A DNA stretch of 6,787 nt. Source: FEN-1088 sp031407985. Its GTDB lineage: Bacteria; Myxococcota_A; Polyangia; Fen-1088. Below the pieces are notes generated by a model. The model was given only the letters and a program-made list of their open reading frames with translations. It had not been told where the DNA came from and ran no database searches. Where the stretch lies: NCBI GenBank assembly GCA_031407985.1, contig JANOJB010000345.1, forward strand, positions 1-6,787, read 5' to 3'. Shown here piece after piece: positions 1 through 5,532 of the stretch. Positions within the stretch are counted from its first letter, which is position 1. Each line of letters begins with the position of its first letter. The position numbers and the translations under genes were made by a program.

Positions 1-290
1 CGCCAGGCCTCGAACCAGACAGGCACAACGGTATCGTCTCTGGTTTTCGGATCCAGGGAAGGAATATCTGCGGGAAATTGGCCGTAAGGTGATTTGCCGG
101 TCAGCTGATAGTAGACCTGAAGCAGAGTACTTGTCTTGCCCGTTCCCCAATAGCCGTTCAGACCGATTCCTTTGGGCGGGGTACAATCCCGGATCAGTTC
201 ACAGATTCCCTGAATAAAGTACCGGTTGTCAAAGGCATCCGCGAAAGTCGGGTTGTCGTTATGAGAAAGGGACATTGGCTTCTCCATCAT
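1..290 (-). CDS. KAP-family P-loop NTPase, N-terminal part (runs off left edge)
   Basis: The minus strand encodes the N-terminus of a KAP-type P-loop NTPase. Counting from the ATG at 275, a Walker A motif GYWGTGKT lies at residues 41-48, preceded by the hydrophobic strand GIGLN. The last visible residues are VPVWFEAW, matching the conserved Trp-rich strand that follows Walker A in KAP domains. KAP NTPases are often membrane-associated, and some act in phage exclusion (PifA of the F plasmid is one); that role here is inference. Two starts are plausible. The ATG at 290 (MMEKPMSL...) has AGGGG 8 nt upstream, and an in-frame TAG lies just before it at 296-294. The ATG at 275 has GGAG 6 nt upstream. 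I chose 290 because its distance from the upstream promoter-like repeat matches the other two loci. Walker B and any membrane segments are outside the window. The stretch looks richer in A+T than the genes to its right. Confidence 0.82.
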   Translation of the reverse strand, partial: MMEKPMSLSHNDNPTFADAFDNRYFIQGICELIRDCTPPKGIGLNGYWGTGKTSTLLQVYYQLTGKSPYGQFPADIPSLDPKTRDDTVVPVWFEAW

Positions 291-301
291 CAGCTATGCC
301 C

Positions 302-382
302 CTAAGTGTCACTCACAGGCATTTCTTCGTGCCCCGAAGGTCCTCCTTGCGCCATGGGGACTTTGAGGGGGCTTTTTCTCAT
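302..382 (-). CDS. Possible 26-aa leader peptide upstream of KAP
   Basis: The ORF opens with ATG (382-380) and ends with TAG (304-302), 11 nt before the KAP ATG at 290. The stop codon lies inside the AGGGG Shine-Dalgarno sequence of KAP, so ribosomes ending here could affect KAP initiation. The peptide ends HEEMPVSDT and resembles the end of the small ORF ahead of gajA (SKEIPKSDR), with matching E, P and SD residues. An AAGGAGG sequence lies inside the ORF at 348-342. There is no well-spaced ribosome site for the ATG: AAGGAG is 13 nt away, and a transcript from the promoter above would begin only a few bases upstream. I recognise no family. It may be a non-coding leader. Confidence 0.25.
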   Translation of the reverse strand: MRKSPLKVPMAQGGPSGHEEMPVSDT

Positions 383-424
383 GATGGAGGTGATTCTCCT
401 TGCAGGGCAGTAATTTGTCAATGC
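379..424 (-). repeat. Leader repeat copy A, facing the KAP gene
   Basis: Read on the minus strand, this 46-bp segment matches copy B (5401-5446) at 36 of 46 ungapped positions and copy C (1112-1157) at 26 of 46, counted by hand. Shared blocks are ATTGAC at the start, (G/C)A(G/C)AAT-type bases in the middle, and CC..ATC near the end. Its downstream end points at the KAP start codon. Similarity to copy C continues beyond this core towards that start. Confidence 0.7.
393..421 (-). promoter_or_regulatory. Putative sigma70-type promoter for the KAP gene
   Basis: A perfect TTGACA (421-416) is followed by a 17-nt spacer and GAGAAT (398-393), which matches TATAAT at four of six positions. There are 102 nt between the -10 and the ATG at 290. 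The same two hexamers at the same spacing recur in copy B, which supports a real signal. The weak -10 suggests low or regulated activity. Confidence 0.5.
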
Positions 425-512
425 GTCGATCTCGACCCCGATCTCCGGATTGGGATTTGACAGTCAGCTCCGAGAGCAGCTTCCGATACTTGAAACAAGC
501 GGCGCGGCTTCA

Positions 513-1095
513 TGCATCTTGCTCACGTGTTTGACCCAGCAGGCGTTGACCAAAGAGGGGATCCCCCACAAAGTGACCTTGATCGCCAGCGGCGGGCTGC
601 GCAACGTGCACGACATGGTCAAGGCGATCTGTCTCGGCGCCGACGGTATCATCATCGGCACCGCCGAGTTGGTCGCGCTCGAGTGCATCGCTGCGGAACC
701 TGCTAGAGCGGTCGCGGCTGCGCCCGGGGGATCGCGTTCGTCGACGCGTTCCACCGCGGCGGAAGAACTTCATCGCATACAACCTGGTCGGGCAGCGCTT
801 TCACGGGGTCGGCCTCGGCCCGGACTCCACCGGTGTGCGTATCGACCTCAACGACAGCTCCGGCGACTACGAGGCCTCCGGCATCGACGGGCTGGAGATG
901 CACATCCACGGCAACACCCTGGACCCGCTCGGCTAGATCATGAAAGCCGGCAAGCTGGTTGTCTACGGCGACGTCGGCCAGACCTTCATGCACGGCGCCA
1001 AGGGGGGCGAGGTCTGCATCCTGGGCAACGCCGCCGGCCGTCCGCTGATCAACGCGGTGGGCAAGCCGCGCGTCGTGATCAACGGCACCTGCATG
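513..1095 (+). pseudogene. Broken glutamate-synthase-related protein (FMN domain joined to GXGXG domain)
   Basis: Three reading frames carry successive parts of a glutamate-synthase-like large-subunit protein. Frame one, from about 513, reads KVTLIASGGLRNVHD, then AICLGADGIIIGTAELVALEC, the FMN-binding alpha/beta-barrel end. At about 690 one base appears lost, since the next frame continues CGTC, a TAG stop (704-706), then SGRGCARGIAFVDAFHRGG, the iron-sulfur cysteine region. Near 755-762 the frame shifts again into KNFIAYNLVGQ and the GXGXG beta-helix domain, including GIDGLEMHIHGN, a TAG at 934-936, and GKLVVYGDVGQTF through to VVINGTC at about 1095. The TAG at 934 probably replaces a CAG, as relatives read LGQIMK there. 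The N-terminal part, the linker between domains and the C-terminus are missing. In life such proteins move amide nitrogen to 2-oxoglutarate. This copy cannot work. It is probably a core-gene fragment stranded in the island; 425-512 upstream shows nothing recognisable. Confidence 0.85.
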
Positions 1096-1111
1096 CCTGT
1101 TGGGCCAATGT

Positions 1112-1157
1112 TATTGACGCAGCTCTATCTTACCCAGACAATAGCCTTTATCATCAA
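1112..1157 (+). repeat. Leader repeat copy C, facing gajA
   Basis: This 46-bp segment aligns without gaps to copy B (29 of 46 identical) and copy A (26 of 46), counted by hand. Most differences from copy B are transitions. It begins about 17 bp after the last recognisable codon of the glutamate-synthase relic, and its downstream end points at gajA. The similarity to copy A goes on beyond the core, including an exact CAAGGAGG at 1188-1195. Confidence 0.55.
1114..1142 (+). promoter_or_regulatory. Putative promoter of the gajAB operon
   Basis: TTGACG (1114-1119), a 17-nt spacer and GACAAT (1137-1142) match the sigma70 consensus at five of six and four of six positions. There are 107 nt from the -10 to the GTG of gajA. 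The element sits at the same place in the repeat as the equivalent hexamers in copies A and B. Confidence 0.45.
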
Positions 1158-1243
1158 TGAAGGATCACCCAAAGAACTTCATCGACTCAAGGAGGGCGAT
1201 CGGTGTTTCGAAGGAAATCCCCAAGAGCGACCGGGCCTGCTAG
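1157..1243 (+). CDS. Possible 28-aa leader peptide upstream of gajA
   Basis: An ATG (1157-1159) opens an ORF of 28 codons ending in TAG (1241-1243). The stop overlaps the TAGGA ribosome site of gajA, six nt before its GTG start. The peptide begins MKDHPKNFID and ends SKEIPKSDRAC, sharing E, P and SD positions with the small ORF ahead of the KAP gene. A second overlapping possibility is a 16-codon ORF from GTG 1203 (AAGGAGG seven nt upstream) to TGA 1251-1253, which overlaps the gajA start as GTGA. Either could couple leader translation to gajA. No ribosome site is seen for the ATG at 1157, and neither ORF is certain to be translated. Confidence 0.27.
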   Translation: MKDHPKNFIDSRRAIGVSKEIPKSDRAC

Positions 1244-1249
1244 GACAAC

Positions 1250-3304
1250 GTGAGAATCGATTCCATATTCATCCTTGGTTTTCGTTGCTTTTCGTGCGAT
1301 GGACAGTCAGTGAAACTCGACAACCTGACCTGTTTGGTCGGACCGAATGCCTCTGGCAAGACGGCGACAATGGCAGCGTTGCTCAGGATGTTCGGCGAGA
1401 CACAGGGAGAGCGCACTGTGCGGCCTGCGGACTTCTACCTGGAGCCCGGGGAAAAGATTGAGTCCACTCCGCAGCGACAACTCGTGTTGGAGGCGCATCT
1501 CGTTTTTCCGGAACTCGCGAACGGTATCTCTACCGACGCCATCCCTGAGACCTTCAACCAGATGGTGGTCGACCAGCCGGGAAGCGCGCCGTATTGTCGC
1601 ATACGCCTCGAAGCAGACTGGACCGCCGATGGTACGGCCGCTGGTGATGTGCAGCAGAAGTTGTTCTGGATACTTACAGCATCCAACGATGCGGCCGTAA
1701 TCGACGACCATCGTAGGGTCGTCAAGCCGGGGGAGCGGTCACGGGTGCGCGTCGTGTACGTGCCTGCGACGCGCGATCCTTCGCAACAGATCCGCGCCAC
1801 TACGGCATCTGCCTTCGGCCGGTTGCTCGGCGCGATCGAATGGGGAGGCAAGGACGGCGGGGTTCGCCAGACGTTGATTGCCTTGAATACCGAAATGAAA
1901 CAGCTTCAAGGAATCGACACCCTGAATATCAATATCCAAGAGTCCTGGAGCAAGCTTTACGACGGGCGAGTTGCGGCGACAGTTTCGCTGGAAGGGGTTG
2001 ATCCTGACCCTTCTGTACTTTTGGAAGCACTTGCCCCATCCTTCGCCCCAAACGAGCAAGGACAGGCAATCCGCTCGGCCGCGCTGAGCGATGGTCTCCG
2101 GTCGTTGTTTGCCTTGTCACTTCCGCTTGGGATCCATCGTGTTGAGCAACTCATAAAGGCGAATGCCGCAGCGTTGGGTTTCCAGGCTTCCATTACGGAC
2201 GGCCTACCCCTGCTCACGGTGTTTGCGGTCGAGGAACCAGAGAATCACCTATCGCCGCACTATTTGGGGAAGGTCATCTTGGAAATGACCACGGTTTCGG
2301 CTTCTCCTGGCGCGCAGGTGGTAGTGTCCAGCCACTCGCCCTCAATCATGTCACGCGTGGCGCCTGATGCGGTACGGTATTTTCTCGGCGGTGAAACTCG
2401 TTCATCGACAGTTGTCCGTTCGCTGGCGCTGCCAAACGACGCAGGGGACGAGGCATTCAAGTACGTCCGGGAGGCAGTTTGCGGCCATCCAGCGCTTTAC
2501 TTTTCGAGAGTGGTTGTTCTTGGCGAAGGACCGTCGGAGGAAGTCATTCTACGCAAGCTCTTCGATGCGAGCGGTTCCCCCCTGGATGCTCTTTTCGTTT
2601 CGGTAGTCCCACTTGGAGGTCGCCACGTCAACCACTTCTGGCGGCTGCTGATCGGGCTGGGCATTCCGTTTGTGACGCTGTTAGACCTCGACCGCGAGAA
2701 GGAGGGCGCCGGGTGGGGCCGAATCCAGTACGTCCGCAATCAGTTGGTCAAACTCCACGGCCCGGATTCGGATCGCCTTAGATTCAAAGACCCCGCGGGC
2801 AACACTCGCTCCCTTTCCGAGCCGGAGTACGACGGTCTGTGCCATTATGACGATCGTACTGATGGTGACGAGATGACGCACTGGATCAGCTTTCTGCGAC
2901 AGAACTACTCCGTGTTCTTCTCTGAGCCGATGGATGTCGACTTGGCGATGCTAGAAGCGTTCAACGGCGAATATCAGGCGCAGGCGCCTGCCGGCGGCGG
3001 ACCACGGCTTCCCGCGCGCCAACCCGCACGGGGCGCGGCCATCAAGAACAGGATGCGCTGGGTCCTCGCGGCTGACCCGGCCTCGGCCCCGGTGGAATTG
3101 GGTTCTTCCTACTCGTCCGAACAAGTCGAACTGTTCCCTTGGTACAAATACCTCTTCATCGACGGATCGAAGCCTGTGGCACATATGAAGGCGCTTCTTG
3201 ACATTCCCAAGGACCGTCTGACCAGCGAGGCACCAGAAGCCCTTCGCGCATTGGTTGCGTGCGTGCACGCACTTGGATTTCCCGCGCCGTCAGCTAGTCC
3301 GTAA
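1250..3304 (+). CDS. gajA: GajA-like OLD-family ATPase/Toprim endonuclease
   Basis: A 684-aa protein of the OLD (overcoming lysogenization defect) family. The N-terminal ABC-type ATPase has Walker A GPNASGKT at residues 31-38, a signature-like LSDGLRSL at 279-286, Walker B VFAVEEPENHL at 324-334 and a switch histidine in SSHSP at 360-364. A Toprim nuclease domain follows: GEGPSEE at 425-431 gives the metal-binding glutamates, LLDLD at 477-481 the acidic pair, and a GSKPVAH segment at 639-645 may hold the C-terminal conserved lysine. In Gabija, GajA nicks or cuts DNA when nucleotide levels fall, in complex with the GajB helicase; that role is inferred from family and neighbour. The start is GTG, with AGGA upstream and an in-frame TAG three codons before, so no longer N-terminus is possible. 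It is longer than the roughly 580-aa Bacillus GajA I recall, with a Pro/Ala/Gly/Arg-rich stretch near 577-597. It overlaps the helicase gene by one base. Confidence 0.9.
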   Translation: MRIDSIFILGFRCFSCDGQSVKLDNLTCLVGPNASGKTATMAALLRMFGETQGERTVRPADFYLEPGEKIESTPQRQLVLEAHLVFPELANGISTDAIPETFNQMVVDQPGSAPYCRIRLEADWTADGTAAGDVQQKLFWILTASNDAAVIDDHRRVVKPGERSRVRVVYVPATRDPSQQIRATTASAFGRLLGAIEWGGKDGGVRQTLIALNTEMKQLQGIDTLNINIQESWSKLYDGRVAATVSLEGVDPDPSVLLEALAPSFAPNEQGQAIRSAALSDGLRSLFALSLPLGIHRVEQLIKANAAALGFQASITDGLPLLTVFAVEEPENHLSPHYLGKVILEMTTVSASPGAQVVVSSHSPSIMSRVAPDAVRYFLGGETRSSTVVRSLALPNDAGDEAFKYVREAVCGHPALYFSRVVVLGEGPSEEVILRKLFDASGSPLDALFVSVVPLGGRHVNHFWRLLIGLGIPFVTLLDLDREKEGAGWGRIQYVRNQLVKLHGPDSDRLRFKDPAGNTRSLSEPEYDGLCHYDDRTDGDEMTHWISFLRQNYSVFFSEPMDVDLAMLEAFNGEYQAQAPAGGGPRLPARQPARGAAIKNRMRWVLAADPASAPVELGSSYSSEQVELFPWYKYLFIDGSKPVAHMKALLDIPKDRLTSEAPEALRALVACVHALGFPAPSASP

Positions 3305-5196
3305 TGGCCCGCCAAGACCCCGCAACGTGGGTCCCGGTGGGCGTGCCAGAACTGGAACCCGCCGCTGACGATGTCGTGCGCTCATGCGGCAATCGGCTGG
3401 TCGTAGCAGGGCCTGGAGCTGGGAAAACCGAGTTGCTGGCGCAGCGGGCGAGCTTCTTGCTGGATACCGGCACATGTAGGTCACCTCATCGCATTTTGGC
3501 GATTTCATTCAAGCGTGATGCCGCGACGAACCTCGACGAGCGAGTGCGGAAGCGGTGTGGCGATCAGGCCGACCGCTTTGACTCCTTCACGCTCGACGCG
3601 TTCGCGAAGCGCCTCGTTGATAGGTTTTTGCCTGGCCTACCTGCGGATTGGAGACCGAGACCAGGGTATCAAGTCCGGACCTCTGGAGTATCGGCGGAGG
3701 ACGCCGAGTTGTGGATGGACGGTGCGGGCATCCCGGACAGCATGGACCGACCGCAAGTGCGTGGGTGGGGGCGCAACAAAGTCCGCCGCACGCTGGATGA
3801 CGTGATGCACGGCACGGAACTGCCGTACGATGGAGACAATCTCCACACCATGCTGCGGGTTTGGGGCGTGCTGTGGTGGCGTGAGCAGCTGGCGATCAAG
3901 GAAGGAACACCAAGCCTCACGTTTCCAATGCTCAACCGGCTCGCGGCATTCTTGCTTCGGAAGAACATACAGATACTATTCGCATTGAGGGACACCTACT
4001 CGCATGTCTTCCTGGACGAGTTCCAGGACACTTCCGCATCGCAGTGGGACCTTGTCCGCACGGCCTTTCGGGGTTCGGATGCAAATGTCACCGCCGTTGG
4101 CGACGGAAAACAACGGATCATGGTCTGGGCGGGTGCGAAGACCGATGTGTTCGATGCATTCGTTTCGGAGTTTGGTGCCGAGCGAGTGGACTTGGTCCGG
4201 AACTACCGCTCGGTCCCTGAATTGGTGCGTATGCAGCATTTCATAGCACTGGCCGTCGAATCAGGCAGCGTCGCACCGGTATCTGCATCGACGAACCAGG
4301 GCGCCGGAGTGTGCAAGATATTGGAGTTTAGAACACCGGAGCAAGAGGCGGCGTGTCTCGGAAAACTCATTGGTGACGAGGTGGCGGCGGGGAATGCCAC
4401 TCCGCGAGATTTCTGTGTCTTGGCGCGGCAGCTCGTGGGCCCCTTGGCGGGTGCATTGCAGGCCGAGCTCAGGTCGCACGATGTTGTGTTGCGTGACGAG
4501 TCGGCACTTCAAGACCTTCGCGTGGAACCCTTGGCAGCGGTAGTGCTGTCTGCCCTTCGGCTCGCCACCACGCGAAGAGACGCGACGCGTTGGGGCGAAC
4601 TGATAGATCTAGTCGTGAACCTGACCGGATTGCACGAGGTGCGCGACGAGCCGGAGGTGGAGCGGCTCGCGACCTTTCACAAGACCGCGGCCGCCAATGC
4701 GCTGACCGCTGGGGTAGGACTCAATGAGCTACCGATGCGGTTGATCAATATCCTGGGTGCCGGGCGATATCGCTCGACGTTCCGGCAGTACGGAGGCGCG
4801 GGCTATCTAGAAAAAGTGGCAAAAGATCTGGGTAGTACACTTCAGGTAATGTCGACCGAGTCGCGACAAGGACCGAGTGGAGTTTGGGACACCTTCATGG
4901 GCGTGAACGTACTGCCCGCGATGACGATCCACAAGAGCAAAGGACTTGAGTTTGGAACGGTCATATTCCTTGGGTTAGAGGATAGCCAGTGGTGGGGTTT
5001 CCGGGAACAGCCAGAGGAGGAGAAACGCGCGTTCTTTGTAGCATTTTCCCGCGCCATTGGCCGCGTGTATTTCACTTGGTGTGATGAGCGGGATGGCCGA
5101 TACGGCCGTCAGCGCCAACAGAGGCGGAACGTTGAGGCGCTTCACGACATCCTCACGAGCGCAGGAGTACAGACGATCAACCTTCGGGGGGCTTGA
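3304..5196 (+). CDS. gajB: GajB-like UvrD/Rep (SF1A) helicase
   Basis: A 630-aa superfamily 1A helicase with the expected motifs in order: motif I AGPGAGKT (35-42), Ia around ISFKRDAATN (67-76), II LDEFQDTS (237-244), III VGDGKQRIMVWAGA (265-278), IV LVRNYRSVPELV (297-308), V TIHKSKGLEF (541-550) and VI EEEKRAFFVAFSRA (571-584). Motif III departs from the usual Q-S-I-Y-x-F-R-G-A, having QRIMVWAGA. The catalytic D-E pair and the motif VI arginine are present, so it should hydrolyse ATP and move on DNA. In Gabija the helicase senses DNA intermediates and works with GajA; that is family knowledge applied here. Its ATG shares one base with the gajA stop (TAATG), pointing to coupled translation and near-equal output. 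It is larger than the roughly 490-aa Bacillus GajB I recall, and the region between motifs I and II, residues 110-230, has no hallmark I recognise. Confidence 0.9.
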   Translation: MARQDPATWVPVGVPELEPAADDVVRSCGNRLVVAGPGAGKTELLAQRASFLLDTGTCRSPHRILAISFKRDAATNLDERVRKRCGDQADRFDSFTLDAFAKRLVDRFLPGLPADWRPRPGYQVRTSGVSAEDAELWMDGAGIPDSMDRPQVRGWGRNKVRRTLDDVMHGTELPYDGDNLHTMLRVWGVLWWREQLAIKEGTPSLTFPMLNRLAAFLLRKNIQILFALRDTYSHVFLDEFQDTSASQWDLVRTAFRGSDANVTAVGDGKQRIMVWAGAKTDVFDAFVSEFGAERVDLVRNYRSVPELVRMQHFIALAVESGSVAPVSASTNQGAGVCKILEFRTPEQEAACLGKLIGDEVAAGNATPRDFCVLARQLVGPLAGALQAELRSHDVVLRDESALQDLRVEPLAAVVLSALRLATTRRDATRWGELIDLVVNLTGLHEVRDEPEVERLATFHKTAAANALTAGVGLNELPMRLINILGAGRYRSTFRQYGGAGYLEKVAKDLGSTLQVMSTESRQGPSGVWDTFMGVNVLPAMTIHKSKGLEFGTVIFLGLEDSQWWGFREQPEEEKRAFFVAFSRAIGRVYFTWCDERDGRYGRQRQQRRNVEALHDILTSAGVQTINLRGA

Positions 5197-5239
5197 TTGC
5201 AGTGGCACTGGCCGTACTCCGTCGGTCGTGGGGGCATCA

Positions 5240-5256
5240 CGCGCCTCCCAGGCGCG
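5240..5256 (+). terminator. GC-rich hairpin after gajB, possible terminator
   Basis: CGCGCCT and AGGCGCG form a perfect 7-bp stem with a 3-nt CCC loop, 43 nt after the gajB stop. No run of T follows, so it is not a textbook intrinsic terminator. It could stabilise the mRNA 3' end or slow RNA polymerase for Rho. Confidence 0.35.
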
Positions 5257-5400
5257 ACCGTGCGGGCAAGAACTCTCAAGAGAACTCGGAAGTCCAGAAT
5301 TCAGAAAGCGGAAGATGTTCCTACTCCGTGTCAGTCGGTCTCCTGGAAAAGAAGGTCATAGCCCGGACCAGCCGGTCGTTGCCCACGCGTCGTTGCCACT

Positions 5401-5446
5401 CATTGACAAACCTCCGCCTTGCCCGGAGAATCGCCCCCATCGTGAG
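5401..5446 (+). repeat. Leader repeat copy B, facing the DUF499 gene
   Basis: This segment matches the reverse complement of 379-424 at 36 of 46 ungapped positions, so it is in inverted orientation to copy A. It matches copy C (1112-1157), which lies in the same orientation, at 29 of 46. It also contains a 5-bp stem, CTCCG with CGGAG, that is not kept in the other copies, so the stem is unlikely to be the conserved feature. Confidence 0.68.
5403..5431 (+). promoter_or_regulatory. Putative promoter of the DUF499 gene
   Basis: A perfect TTGACA (5403-5408), 17-nt spacer and GAGAAT (5426-5431) repeat exactly the hexamers and spacing seen ahead of the KAP gene. There are 101 nt from the -10 to the ATG at 5533, against 102 nt for KAP and 107 nt for gajA. 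Confidence 0.5.
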
Positions 5447-5532
5447 CGGAAGTGTCGTCGTTAACAGGAAAGCGTGTGTTTGCGCGAAGTTGTCGAACCT
5501 CAGTCGATGAGAATAGTGGGAGCCATGAGCCG

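Larger units (their letters stand above)
5197..5532. other. Intergenic stretch between gajB and the DUF499 gene
   Basis: This 336-bp gap holds the GC hairpin near its start and leader repeat copy B with its promoter in the second half. Several overlapping ORFs cross it, but none shows a recognised domain. Bases 5257-5400 show nothing I can identify. Two small ORFs precede the DUF499 gene: one from GTG 5442 to TGA 5508-5510, and one from GTG 5474 (AGGA upstream) to TGA 5534-5536, whose stop overlaps the DUF499 start as ATGA. Neither has support beyond position. Confidence 0.6.

Noticed and set aside
450..1160. A 236-codon plus-strand ORF taken as an intact gene
   Set aside because: Only its first part (to about residue 80) matches a known family. 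The rest is an arginine-rich out-of-frame reading of the relic, whose true continuation is in other frames.
940..1461. A 173-codon plus-strand ORF as a gene
   Set aside because: Its first 50 or so residues are the end of the GXGXG relic; the remainder runs out of frame through the gajA leader and the gajA start.
5401..5446. A short conserved peptide reading (ALPGESPPS against ALQGESPPS in copy A) with mostly third-base differences
   Set aside because: The frame is closed by a stop just upstream in both copies, has no proper start, and is not kept in copy C, so a coding explanation for the repeat is weak.
379..5446. The repeats as terminal ends of an insertion sequence or composite transposon
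   Set aside because: No transposase gene, target duplication or known terminal motif is seen, and the constant distance to start codons fits a leader better. It is not excluded.
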